The translations under genes and the position numbers were made by a program. Below, piece after piece: positions 33,249 to 41,823 of a DNA stretch of 64,000 bases. The notes under the pieces were generated by a model. It ran no database searches and was not told the origin of the DNA. It saw only the letters and a list, made by a program, of their open reading frames with translations. Numbering within the stretch: position 1 is the first letter of the stretch; each line of letters begins with the position of its first letter. The stretch covers positions 5,399,282-5,463,281 of the forward strand of contig DS990592.1 in assembly GCA_000155695.1 (NCBI GenBank). The letters are read 5' to 3'. The stretch is from Verrucomicrobiia bacterium DG1235. Its GTDB lineage: Bacteria > Verrucomicrobiota > Verrucomicrobiia > Opitutales > Opitutaceae.

Positions 33249-34682
33249 ATGGCTAATCTCAAGCATTCAATTACTTGTCTCGGTCTCTTCCTGTTTGCCT
33301 TGGCTCCCTTGGCGCAGGCGCAAAAGGATGTAAACGTAGCGGATCTCGTCGTGATCGACGGCTCGCCTCTCGATCGCTCGCTTAATGGCGGAGTTGTTAG
33401 CTACGCGGAATCTCTGAAGGACGCGAGACCGGCGGTGGTCAGCGTCTATGCGAAGTCGCTCGGGAATTCCTACAGTCGCGAGGAGTTGCTCATGCAGCAG
33501 CTTTTTGGTATCACGCCTCGCCGCCGCCAAGTTCCGCAAATGGGTCTCGGGTCGGGAGTAATCGTATCCGGAAATGGATACATTTTGACGAATAATCATG
33601 TCATACGGCAGGCGGATGAAATCAAGGTCCAGCTCGACAATCAGAAGATTTACGACGCGAAGTTGATCGGCACGGATCCGAGCACGGATATTGCAGTAAT
33701 AAAAATCGAAGAGGATGAGCTTCCTTACATCAAGCTATCGAATAGTGATTTACTTGAAATTGGAGATGTTGTTTTCGCGATTGGGAATCCATTAGGTGTC
33801 GGCAAGACCGTGACGATGGGAATTGTATCCGCTACAAAACGACAGGAGATGGGTGTGATCGATGGGGGATTTGAGAATTTCATCCAGACCGACGCTCCAA
33901 TTAACTCTGGTAATTCCGGTGGAGCTCTGGTCGATACGAAAGGCCGTTTGATAGGGATCAACACTCTGATCCAGACCGATGGCGCATCAACGGGAAACAT
34001 CGGCATTGGTTTCGCTGTGCCGGTGAATCTGGCTTACTCGGTTATGACTGATCTCATTGAGACTGGTACTGTTTCTCGCGGTTTTCTGGGAGTCGGGATT
34101 GAAGGTCTCGATGAAGATAAGGCTGAGTACTTTGGTATCGATAGTTTGAAGGGAGCCTTGGTGAATCAGGTGAATCCGAATACGCCGGCGGACGAGGCTG
34201 GTATTCGGGCTGGCGACGTAATCGTGAAAGTCGATGGAGCGGAAGTTGATTCACCGAGCGATTTGCGCGTTAGAATCGCCGCTCGCAAGCCGGGTGATTC
34301 GGTGATGATCGAGATCGTTCGCGACAAGGAGCGCGAGGCAATTGAAGTTGTGCTAGCTGAGCGCGGCAGAGACGGTCGCATCATTTCCAGAAACGCGCCA
34401 GCGACTGGGTTCTTGCGCGGCGTGACGGTACAGAGTCTGAGTGATGACTTACGCGAAGAGTTTGAAATCGATGAATCGGTCGAAGGTGTTCTCATTACCG
34501 AGGTCGACGCCAATAGCCCCTATGTGCAGATGCTTCCGGTCGGTATGGTAATCCAGAAGGTCAATGGCAAGAAGGTGACCGATGTTGGTTCGGCAGCTGC
34601 AGCCTTGAATCAGAACGGCAAGAATATGCTACTCGTAACTTACCGTGGCGTCTATCGTTGGATCGGGGTGGAAATCGAGTAG
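33249..34682 (+). CDS. htrA: Periplasmic serine protease HtrA/DegP family
   Basis: Envelope stress protease/chaperone. Signal peptide ends AQA-QK (about residue 25). The trypsin-like domain has the full triad: His117 (NNHVIR), Asp147 (STDIAVIK) and Ser223 (GNSGGALV). Two PDZ domains follow: the first with RGFLGVGIEGLDEDKAEYFGI and TPADEAGIRAGDVIVKVDG, the second, shorter, with GVTVQSLSDDLREEFEI ... VNGKKVTDVGS. 477 aa. Start at ATG 33249; the longer open frame overlaps prs and lacks a signal peptide. A strong terminator follows. Confidence 0.94.
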   Translation: MANLKHSITCLGLFLFALAPLAQAQKDVNVADLVVIDGSPLDRSLNGGVVSYAESLKDARPAVVSVYAKSLGNSYSREELLMQQLFGITPRRRQVPQMGLGSGVIVSGNGYILTNNHVIRQADEIKVQLDNQKIYDAKLIGTDPSTDIAVIKIEEDELPYIKLSNSDLLEIGDVVFAIGNPLGVGKTVTMGIVSATKRQEMGVIDGGFENFIQTDAPINSGNSGGALVDTKGRLIGINTLIQTDGASTGNIGIGFAVPVNLAYSVMTDLIETGTVSRGFLGVGIEGLDEDKAEYFGIDSLKGALVNQVNPNTPADEAGIRAGDVIVKVDGAEVDSPSDLRVRIAARKPGDSVMIEIVRDKEREAIEVVLAERGRDGRIISRNAPATGFLRGVTVQSLSDDLREEFEIDESVEGVLITEVDANSPYVQMLPVGMVIQKVNGKKVTDVGSAAAALNQNGKNMLLVTYRGVYRWIGVEIE

Positions 34683-34720
34683 ACTACCATAGCAAGCAAC
34701 GAGTTCTTTTTAAAAACAAA

Positions 34721-34754
34721 GAAGATGCAGGCTGGATCGCCTGCATCTTCTTTT
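34721..34754. terminator. Bidirectional intrinsic terminator
   Basis: Perfect 12-bp stem GAAGATGCAGGC / GCCTGCATCTTC (34721-34732, 34739-34750), a T run on the plus side and an A-rich stretch on the other. It serves htrA and the convergent small gene. Confidence 0.9.
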
Positions 34755-34783
34755 CTGTCATGGGCACGAGCGCGAGCTCGTTT

Positions 34784-35173
34784 CTATGTATTTGAAATTG
34801 AGATACTTGGGTTAGCTGCTGTTCGACCATCGGGCGCTACCGCTGCAGCGGCTTCAATATCCTTTTTCTTTTCCGAAACACCGGGCTCTACGTTTTCTTT
34901 GAGACGGGCCATCATCAGGTCTGGCTTCGGCTTGAAGGCGTCTGAGTTAGCGAGTGGATTGGAAGAGATGTATTTCGCCAGGTTTTTAGCGGCTAGCTTT
35001 TTGGCGATTGTAGTGGCGCTGCGTTCGACCGATAGATTTTCGAATGGTTCTGCGGTCGCGGGCGCCTCTGCAAAGATCGGCTCGGGCAATATCGGAGTCG
35101 CTTCGTCTGCGAGCGCGCTGCTGATCGGCGCGAGGAGAAGAGCGGAGCAAAAGAGTAGGTTGTTTCGTTTCAT
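34784..35173 (-). CDS. Small exported protein of unknown function
   Basis: 129 aa. A clear signal peptide (KRNNLLFCSALLLAPISSALA-D) predicts export. The mature part is Ala/Pro/Glu-rich with a short basic-amphipathic section (SATTIAKKLAAKNLAKYIS) and no cysteines. No family recognised. It reads convergently toward the bidirectional terminator, and the DUF5069-like gene ends 63 bp upstream, so the two could share a transcript. Composition suggests a small periplasmic or surface protein; nothing more can be said. Confidence 0.6.
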   Translation of the reverse strand: MKRNNLLFCSALLLAPISSALADEATPILPEPIFAEAPATAEPFENLSVERSATTIAKKLAAKNLAKYISSNPLANSDAFKPKPDLMMARLKENVEPGVSEKKKDIEAAAAVAPDGRTAANPSISISNT

Positions 35174-35236
35174 GATACTGTCTAGTACCCGATTTAATGG
35201 AAGCGGTTACTTAAAATTTCGCTCCGTTTATCGAGT

Positions 35237-35770
35237 TTAACTTTTTACAATCGGACTTCTGCTTTTGACGAAGTCTATGATTGCTTGATGGTTGTCCATG
35301 TTTGCCCAAACGAGTCGGAGGAACTCAGCCGGGTGTATGTCATGGGTTTGAAGAAAATTTCTGTCTCCACCGCAGCAATACATGATTTCCTCGCAGAGCT
35401 CGCCCTTGAGCTTGCCGATCGCTTTTTGAATGATGCGTGGCAGCCACTCGATGCCGTCGACGGCTTCTGGCTTCGGTGGCAGGGCGGCGGCTTCGATGCG
35501 GTGTTCGGAGGTGTTGCTTTTTTGGATGTGAAGGAAGTAGTCGCGGCGTACTTGCTCGATGGATTGGGCGATTTCGTAGGATGGCTCGCCTCCGTGGACT
35601 TGATCTTCCCCGTAGTCGAAGAAGTCTTGGACGCGCCAGCCGTTTTCCGCGATGAACGCTAGCTCGTTCGCGTCGAACCATGAGCTTTTGTCCATGTTTC
35701 CGGAGCGGTAGAGTTCTACGGACTTGGCGTAGAGTTTTTTGAAGCTGTCTTGGTAGGTGTAGTGTCTCAT
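35237..35770 (-). CDS. DUF5069-like protein of unknown function
   Basis: 177 aa from ATG 35770 (MRHYTYQDSF). The C-terminal part IEWLPRIIQKAIGKLKGELCEEIMYCCGGDRNFLQTHDIHPAEFLRLVWANMDNHQAIIDFV has the pattern of DUF5069 (LPR.I.KA...L.GE...Y.C..D..FL...GI....L...V), a family I associate with Verrucomicrobiota and relatives. No catalytic motif is evident. The frame stays open upstream to ATG 35890, but that extra 40-residue stretch looks repeat-derived rather than family sequence, so the shorter start is preferred. Soluble; role unknown. Confidence 0.55.
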   Translation of the reverse strand: MRHYTYQDSFKKLYAKSVELYRSGNMDKSSWFDANELAFIAENGWRVQDFFDYGEDQVHGGEPSYEIAQSIEQVRRDYFLHIQKSNTSEHRIEAAALPPKPEAVDGIEWLPRIIQKAIGKLKGELCEEIMYCCGGDRNFLQTHDIHPAEFLRLVWANMDNHQAIIDFVKSRSPIVKS

Positions 35771-36160
35771 GCCTTGAGAGTACGAATGATACTCTGTCGC
35801 GACTTCAAGGTCGAAGTTGAGCGCGTTTGTGCAGAGGATACGCCGCAGCGCATCCGTCTCGTTTAAAGAAAACGCGGAATTTGGGCGCATCGCCGTTTTT
35901 GCAGGGATGCCGCTCTTGTTTCCAATATGAACTACCGGGCAACTCGATACCTGTGGGCAGGCAATTCGTTACCTGCCGGCCATGCGAAATCGACCGAATC
36001 ACGGATTTCTCTAAGCGGAAAACAAGGCTCTTGAACTGGAGATTCCCTGGAAAAGGGCGCAATCCAATGTCTAACGTTAGACATTGGATTGCGCAGAATC
36101 TTGCTGGGAGCGGGCTTGAGGGCGCGTGGGGGCCGCGGGTGGGAGGGAGCGGAGGGTTTG
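35771..36160. other. 390-bp intergenic region with palindromes
   Basis: No convincing gene. Holds a GGCAGG/CCTGCC inverted repeat near 35956-35980, a segment near 35900 that resembles dispersed repeats, and the perfect 38-nt palindrome listed separately. Both flanking genes run on the minus strand. Confidence 0.5.
36057..36094. repeat. Perfect 38-nt palindrome
   Basis: The left half GCGCAATCCAATGTCTAAC is followed directly by its exact reverse complement, with no loop. It ends 66 nt downstream of the rnr stop and has no T run on either side, so it does not look like a terminator. Could be a cruciform, a dimeric-protein site or a dispersed repeat. Confidence 0.9.
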
Positions 36161-38746
36161 TTACCGGTTCCGTTTACGTGGCGGGGCGGCTGGGGGAGTG
36201 GGATTCTTGGCCGGGCGTTTTTTCTTCGGCTTGGCGCTGGCGGCGGAGCGGGCGGGCTTGGTTGGCTTGCCTTTGTCGGAGGTTGCTCGGGAAGGTTTCG
36301 CTTTACGCGCTTTTCCGCCTGCTGGTTTCGCTTTGCCTTGCTTGCGGGCGGGTCGTTTCGAGCCGCGCTTTGGTGTTTTTCCGTTTTGAGAGGATGGGCT
36401 TGGTTTCGCCGGTGAAACCTCGGCGGCTTCAGTGGGCATGATGGTGGGCTTGGGATTGTTTGGGTCCTGCTTATCGCAGAGCCTGAAATCCACCTGTCGC
36501 TTGAATCGGTCAACCTTGTGGACTTCGACTTGGATCATTTGGCCGAGGGAGTAGGCGTTTTTCTTCCGGCGGCCGATAAGGGCGGTACCGCTCGCGTTTA
36601 GCCTGTAAAGGTCGTCGCGTAGGGCGGAAATGTGGACCATGCCGAAGGCGTTGGATTCCTTGAGCTCGATGAACATCCCGTGGTTGCGCACTTCGGTGAT
36701 GATGGCGTCGAAGGCGGTCTTCTTTTTCTTGTCCAGCTCGCGTTCGAAGAATTCGAGCAGTTTCACCTTGATCGATTCTCGTTCGGCTTCGACGGAGTTG
36801 ACCTCGGTTTGGCTGAGGTGGTCGGCGACCGATGAGGCTTTGGAGGCGTTGTAGCGAAGGGTGGATTCGTTGAGAGCGGGCTCGCCGCGCACTTTGACGA
36901 GGAAGTGGTTGAAGACGCGGTGCGTGACTAGATCACTGTATCGGCGGATTGGAGACGTGAAGTGCAGGTAGTCGTTTTTGCAGAGCCCGTAGTGGCCGTC
37001 GGGGGTGGATTTGTAGCAGGCTTTTTTGAGGGATCGAAGAACCTGGGTGCGGAGGAGTCGACTTTGCGGGTGCGCCGAAAGCGTTTCGAGCAGCTTGTTG
37101 AGATCTTTGCGGTTGTTGAGGTCACTGGTTTCGATTCCCCAGGTCGCCATGTATTCGCGCAGGTCGTTGAGCCGCTCTTCGTCTGGATCTTCGTGAACGC
37201 GGTAGATGCAGGGGAGGCGATTTCGCTTCATCTCCTTGGCGACGCATTCGTTGGCGAGCAGCATGTATTCTTCGATGAGCTGATGGCTCTCGTCGTTGAC
37301 TATTTTCTCGAGGCGGTCGGCGTAGCCCTTTTCGTCGACGAAGATTTTGGTCTCCTCCATGTCGAGGTTGAGGCTGCCGTGCTTGAAGCGGGCGGCGCGA
37401 AGTTTGGAGGCGATGCTCCAGAGTTCGCGGATACCTTTCTGCAGCTTGCCCAGCTCGGCGTCCGAAAGCGTATTGAGGGCGCGTCCGGTGGAGCCTGTTT
37501 GGTGAGCTGGCGGAAGCTTGAGGTCTCGGGCGGCCTGCAGGTCGTTTTCCTTGAGCAGCGTGTAGGCTTGCTTGTAGGTGAGGCGCTTGTTGCTGCGGAT
37601 AACGGTGTTGGCGTAGTCGACTTCGACGATGTCGCCCTTCTTGTTGAAGGTGACGAATACGGACTTCGTTAATCGATCCTCGTCTTCGACCAGACTGCAG
37701 ATCCCGTTTGAGAGGGAGCGTGGCAGCATGGGGATGACGATGCCGACGAGGTAGGTCGAGTTGCCGCGGTTGAAGGCTTCGGTGTCGAGCTTGGTGCCAC
37801 CGCGGACGTAGGCGGCGACGTCGGCGATATGGATGCCTACTCTGACGTGCTTGTCGTCTGGATACTCGAGAGAGATGGCGTCGTCGAAGTCCTTGGCGTC
37901 GTCCGGATCGATGGTGAAGGTGAAGGCTTTTCTCAGATCTCGCCGCCCGATGAGCTGTTTCTCCGTTACCTTTGAGGGAACGGATTCCGCCTCTTTCATG
38001 ACTTCGGGCGGGAATTCGGGGTCGAGGTTGTACTTGTGTAGGACCCCCATGAGCTCCGCTTGGGGCTCGTGGGTTTTTCCGAGGTTGGCGATGAGCTCGC
38101 CTTCTGGGTTGACGTGGCGTTGCTCCCATTCGTGGAGTTTTACGACGACTTTGCTGCCTACGGTGGGGAGCGGGTCGAGGCGGGACTCTTCGGGGGGCGG
38201 CACGTAGATGTCGTGGATGATGCGTGGATCGTCCGGAGCGACATAGTGAAAGAAGCGGGTTTTGCAGAGCGTGCCGACCATGGTTTCGCGGGCTCGCTTC
38301 TGGATGCGGATGACGCGACCGAAGGGGCCGGTTGGCTGGTAGGCGCTTGCTTGTTTGCGGCCTCGTTTCCAGACGGGTTCGTTGGGAGGGGCGTCGGCCA
38401 GGCGCACGACGACCTTATCGTCGTGCATGGCGACGCTGGTGTCCTCGGCGGCGATCTCGATGGCCTTTGGTTTCGGTTCTCCAGCCTTCGCGTCGGGGAT
38501 GAGGATGGCGGAGCCTTTCTGGCGGAATTTGATGGTGCCGGTGACGAGATCTACATCTTTCGGGATGCAGAAGGAGTCTCCTTTGATGCGAATGATGTCC
38601 CCTTTGGAGAGGAGAAGCCGCATTTCGTAGTCTAGATTTCGGCGTTCCTTTTTGCCGAGTCCAAGTTCTGAGGCGATGCCTGACTTGTCGAGCGGAGCGT
38701 AGTCCGCTTGTTGCATGAGGGCGATGATTCGTTCCCTAAGTTTCAT
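36161..38746 (-). CDS. rnr: Ribonuclease R
   Basis: 3'-5' exoribonuclease that degrades structured RNA, mRNA decay fragments and faulty rRNA. Domains in order: N-terminal winged helix (LRERIIALMQQADYAPLDKSGIASEL), cold-shock domains, the RNB catalytic domain with the metal-binding Asp cluster DPDDAKDFDDAI and GIHIADVAAYV, HFTSPIRRYSDLVTHR, and an S1 domain (GMFIELKESNAFGMVHIS). The last ~95 residues are a Lys/Ala/Pro/Arg-rich disordered tail longer than in E. coli RNase R, probably RNA- or ribosome-binding. 861 aa. Divergent from glgA. Confidence 0.95.
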   Translation of the reverse strand: MKLRERIIALMQQADYAPLDKSGIASELGLGKKERRNLDYEMRLLLSKGDIIRIKGDSFCIPKDVDLVTGTIKFRQKGSAILIPDAKAGEPKPKAIEIAAEDTSVAMHDDKVVVRLADAPPNEPVWKRGRKQASAYQPTGPFGRVIRIQKRARETMVGTLCKTRFFHYVAPDDPRIIHDIYVPPPEESRLDPLPTVGSKVVVKLHEWEQRHVNPEGELIANLGKTHEPQAELMGVLHKYNLDPEFPPEVMKEAESVPSKVTEKQLIGRRDLRKAFTFTIDPDDAKDFDDAISLEYPDDKHVRVGIHIADVAAYVRGGTKLDTEAFNRGNSTYLVGIVIPMLPRSLSNGICSLVEDEDRLTKSVFVTFNKKGDIVEVDYANTVIRSNKRLTYKQAYTLLKENDLQAARDLKLPPAHQTGSTGRALNTLSDAELGKLQKGIRELWSIASKLRAARFKHGSLNLDMEETKIFVDEKGYADRLEKIVNDESHQLIEEYMLLANECVAKEMKRNRLPCIYRVHEDPDEERLNDLREYMATWGIETSDLNNRKDLNKLLETLSAHPQSRLLRTQVLRSLKKACYKSTPDGHYGLCKNDYLHFTSPIRRYSDLVTHRVFNHFLVKVRGEPALNESTLRYNASKASSVADHLSQTEVNSVEAERESIKVKLLEFFERELDKKKKTAFDAIITEVRNHGMFIELKESNAFGMVHISALRDDLYRLNASGTALIGRRKKNAYSLGQMIQVEVHKVDRFKRQVDFRLCDKQDPNNPKPTIMPTEAAEVSPAKPSPSSQNGKTPKRGSKRPARKQGKAKPAGGKARKAKPSRATSDKGKPTKPARSAASAKPKKKRPAKNPTPPAAPPRKRNR

Positions 38747-38832
38747 TTATAGCGTATTTGGCCGATTATTGGCCTTCGGGCGTTCAGTTTGTTATTGGAT
38801 TCGCGCCCCGTATCCCTAGATCAGAGAGATCT

Positions 38833-40272
38833 ATGAAAATAGTTCATGCAGCAAGCGAGATGTTTCCCTTTGTGAAAACAGGGGGCTTGGCAGACGTCTG
38901 CGGTTCCCTCTTCAAGTCGCTGGCCGGGGTTGGTCACGAGGTTTCGTTCTTTCTCCCGGGCTATCGAAAGATAATCGATTCAAAGGAGTTTGAGAACGCT
39001 AAGTTAAAGGTGGTGCTGCAAGTTGAGCTAGGCGAGCAATTTCTTAGAGGCGAGGTTTGGGCGATCTCGCTAGGCAAGCGACAAACGCTTTATGTGATTC
39101 GCCGCGACGAGTTTTACGACCGGGCGAATTTGTATGGTACGCGTCAGCGTGACTACGACGACAACGACAGCCGCTTCATCTACTTCAGCAAGGCGGTGGT
39201 GCAGGCGATGCGCCTGCTCGGCATCAAGGCGGATATCTTGCACTGTCACGATTGGCAGACGGGCTTGCTTCCGCTGTTTTTGCGGATGACCGAGCAGGAG
39301 ACGGGCAAGTCGCTCGCGTTGAAGACATTTTTCTCCATCCATAATCTCGCGTTCCAAGGCCTCTATCCGCGGGCTTCTTTCAAGCTCACGAACCTGCCCT
39401 TGGAGTTCAATGGCCTCGACGGACTAGAGTTCTACGAACAGATCAGCTTGATCAAGGGAGGCATCTTTTTCGCGGATAAGATCATGACGGTGAGTCCGAA
39501 CTATGCTCGTGAGATTTTGACCTCCGAGTTTGGCTGCGGTCTTGAGGGAGCTCTCAAGGTGCGCGAGGAGGATTTGGTCGGGATCGCGAACGGAATTGAC
39601 ACGGAAATCTGGAATCCTCGTAAGGACCCGTATTTGCTCAACCATTACGGATCATCGGATTTGTCCGGGAAAAAGCTTTGTCAGGAGGCGCTTCTTAAAA
39701 AGGTCGGTCTGAAAAAGGGGGACGGTCCGGTTTACGGAATGATCGCGCGCCTCACCGAGCAGAAGGGCTTGGACCTTTTGCTCAAGCGATTGAATTTCTT
39801 CGTGAAAAACGACTGCCGCCTTGTGGTGCTCGGCAAGGGTGATCCGACTTACGAGAAGGCGCTCAAGCGCTGGGCGAAGACGCACCCTGAGCATATCGCG
39901 GTTTGTATCGTTCTCGACGAGGAGATGTCGCATTCCGTGGAAGCCGGTTCTGACTTTTTCATTATGCCTTCGATTTTCGAGCCGTGCGGGCTGAACCAGA
40001 TGTACAGCCAACGCTATGGCACGCTCCCATTGGTGTCGGGCGTGGGCGGACTTAAGGATACGGTGATCGATATCGTGAGCGATCCGGATAATGGAACGGG
40101 CGTGGTCTTCGAGCCGAATGACGCTGGTTTCAGCGAAGGGCTAAAGGCTTCGCTTGAGCTTTTCGCCGATAAGAAGGCGATGGAAAAGGCGATCAAGCGG
40201 GCGATGAGCCGCGACTTTTCCTGGAAACGGGTTACGGCTGAGTACGAGGCGCTTTACCAAGACTCGATCTAA
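38833..40272 (+). CDS. glgA: Glycogen (starch) synthase, ADP-glucose type
   Basis: GT5 enzyme that extends alpha-1,4-glucan from ADP-glucose. Diagnostic N-terminal KTGGLADVCGSL (substrate loop), HCHDWQTGLLPL, FFSIHNLAFQG, TVSPNYAREI, and the C-terminal donor site FEPCGLNQMYSQRYGTLPLVSGVGGLKDTV. 479 aa from ATG 38833, which gives the standard MKIVHAASEMFPFVKTGG start. No other glycogen gene is adjacent. An intrinsic terminator follows. Confidence 0.95.
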   Translation: MKIVHAASEMFPFVKTGGLADVCGSLFKSLAGVGHEVSFFLPGYRKIIDSKEFENAKLKVVLQVELGEQFLRGEVWAISLGKRQTLYVIRRDEFYDRANLYGTRQRDYDDNDSRFIYFSKAVVQAMRLLGIKADILHCHDWQTGLLPLFLRMTEQETGKSLALKTFFSIHNLAFQGLYPRASFKLTNLPLEFNGLDGLEFYEQISLIKGGIFFADKIMTVSPNYAREILTSEFGCGLEGALKVREEDLVGIANGIDTEIWNPRKDPYLLNHYGSSDLSGKKLCQEALLKKVGLKKGDGPVYGMIARLTEQKGLDLLLKRLNFFVKNDCRLVVLGKGDPTYEKALKRWAKTHPEHIAVCIVLDEEMSHSVEAGSDFFIMPSIFEPCGLNQMYSQRYGTLPLVSGVGGLKDTVIDIVSDPDNGTGVVFEPNDAGFSEGLKASLELFADKKAMEKAIKRAMSRDFSWKRVTAEYEALYQDSI

Positions 40273-40308
40273 GCGGCACGTTTTTTGGAGTAGTTCGTAA
40301 CTGGTTAC

Positions 40309-40344
40309 AAAACAAGGGCTTGTTCGGTGGATAAGCCTTGTTTT
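40309..40344 (+). terminator. Intrinsic terminator of glgA
   Basis: Stem AAAACAAG-G-GCTT / AAGC-CTTGTTTT (one bulged G) at 40309-40321 and 40333-40344, ending in T. The A run on the left arm could make it work in both directions. Confidence 0.7.
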
Positions 40345-40373
40345 AAAGCGCCGCTCCGTCGCATGATTCCGGA

Positions 40374-41792
40374 ATGTCTGATGCATCTCCGGTTATCGTT
40401 TGGTTTCGGCGTGATCTGCGTCTTGCGGATAATCCAGCTTTATCCGAGGCGTTGGCTTCGGGCGAGCCGGTCCTTCCTGTCTATGTTTTCGATGAGGAGG
40501 GGGAGGGCGATTCGCCGGATGGCGCAGCGAGCAAGTGGTGGCTGCATCATTCGCTGGCGTCACTTGACGAAAGCTTGAAGGGGCTCGGCTCTAGGCTTGT
40601 CTTGCTGCGAGGTTCCTCGAAATCCGCGCTGGTCGAGCTTTGTCGAGAGATGGGCGCTAGGGCTGTTTTTTGGAATCGTCGCTACGAGCCAGCTGTGGTG
40701 GAGCGGGATACGGAGATTAAGAAGTCTTTGGTTGATTGTGGGGTGCAAGCGCGGAGCTTCAATGGTTCGCTCATGCAATCGCCGTTAAGCGTGGCCAACA
40801 AGTCCGGCACTCCCTTCAAAGTGTTCACTCCATTTTGGAAGCATATCCAGAATTTGAGTACACGGACTCCGTTGGCGAAGCCCGATGCGTTGACGACTCC
40901 AAAGTCTTTGCCGAAAGGCGAATCGCTGGAGAGCTTCGAACTGTTGCCAAGGCTTTCGTGGGCGGATGGATTTAACGAGGAGTGGATTCCTGGAGAGAAG
41001 GGAGCAGAGAAAGCTTTGTCCTTGTTTGCCAAAGGGGGAGCAGCGAAATATGCGAAGGATCGTGATACGCCCTCGGTGCGCGGCGTTTCTCGTTTGTCTC
41101 CGCATCTGCATTTCGGAGAGATTTCTCCGAACCAGATATGGCACGCTCTTGATCGCAAGAAGCACGAGCCGTATCTGCGTCAAATCGCGTGGCGAGAATT
41201 CGCTCATCATCTTTTGTTCCATTTTAAGGATACGCCGAGTGAACCGTTAAGGCCTGAGTTTGCCGCATTTCCATGGACGCGAAATCCGGGATGGCTGAAA
41301 GCGTGGCAGACGGGGCAAACAGGCTATCCGATTGTCGATGCGGGAATGCGTGAACTTTGGCAAACTGGTTGGATGCATAATCGAGTGCGCATGATCGCCT
41401 CCTCGTTTCTGGTGAAGCATTTGCTGCAGCCGTGGCAGGATGGGGCGGCTTGGTTTTGGGATACTCTGGTCGATGCGGATTTGGCCAACAACACCATGGG
41501 GTGGCAGTGGGTAGCTGGCTGCGGAGCGGATGCGGCTCCGTATTTTCGTATTTTTAATCCCATTACGCAGGGTGAGCGTTTCGATGGCGATGGGACTTAT
41601 ACGAGGCGGTGGATGCCGGAGTTGGCTAGACTTCCCAACAAGTATCTTTTCAAGCCTTGGGAAGCTCCGGCAGCTCTGCTCGAGAAGGCGGGAGTGGATC
41701 TCGGCGGAAATTATCCAATGCCGATCGTCGATCACGGAAAGGCGAGAAAGGCAGCTTTGGATGCGTATGCGGAAATGAGGGATGCACGCTAA
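40374..41792 (+). CDS. phr: Deoxyribodipyrimidine photolyase (cryptochrome/photolyase family)
   Basis: Light-driven, FAD-containing repair of UV pyrimidine dimers. The N-terminal photolyase domain starts VIVWFRRDLRLADNPALSEA; the FAD domain has TPSVRGVSRLSPHLHFGEISPNQIW, WREFAHHLLFHF, TGYPIVDAGMRELWQTGWMHNRVRMI, FLVKHLL and DADLANNTMGWQWVAGCGADAAPYFRIFNP, the Trp-rich electron-transfer and FAD-contact segments. 472 aa, class I CPD type most likely. The SRPBCC/epimerase fusion gene starts 31 bp downstream, a common partner of photolyase genes. Confidence 0.93.
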   Translation: MSDASPVIVWFRRDLRLADNPALSEALASGEPVLPVYVFDEEGEGDSPDGAASKWWLHHSLASLDESLKGLGSRLVLLRGSSKSALVELCREMGARAVFWNRRYEPAVVERDTEIKKSLVDCGVQARSFNGSLMQSPLSVANKSGTPFKVFTPFWKHIQNLSTRTPLAKPDALTTPKSLPKGESLESFELLPRLSWADGFNEEWIPGEKGAEKALSLFAKGGAAKYAKDRDTPSVRGVSRLSPHLHFGEISPNQIWHALDRKKHEPYLRQIAWREFAHHLLFHFKDTPSEPLRPEFAAFPWTRNPGWLKAWQTGQTGYPIVDAGMRELWQTGWMHNRVRMIASSFLVKHLLQPWQDGAAWFWDTLVDADLANNTMGWQWVAGCGADAAPYFRIFNPITQGERFDGDGTYTRRWMPELARLPNKYLFKPWEAPAALLEKAGVDLGGNYPMPIVDHGKARKAALDAYAEMRDAR

Positions 41793-41823
41793 TTGTATGT
41801 TCGAACGTCTTATCCGGTAGAGA

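Noticed and set aside
36089-36441. Gly-rich plus-strand ORFs opposite the rnr tail
   Set aside because: Shadows of the Lys/Ala/Pro codons of the RNase R tail on the other strand.
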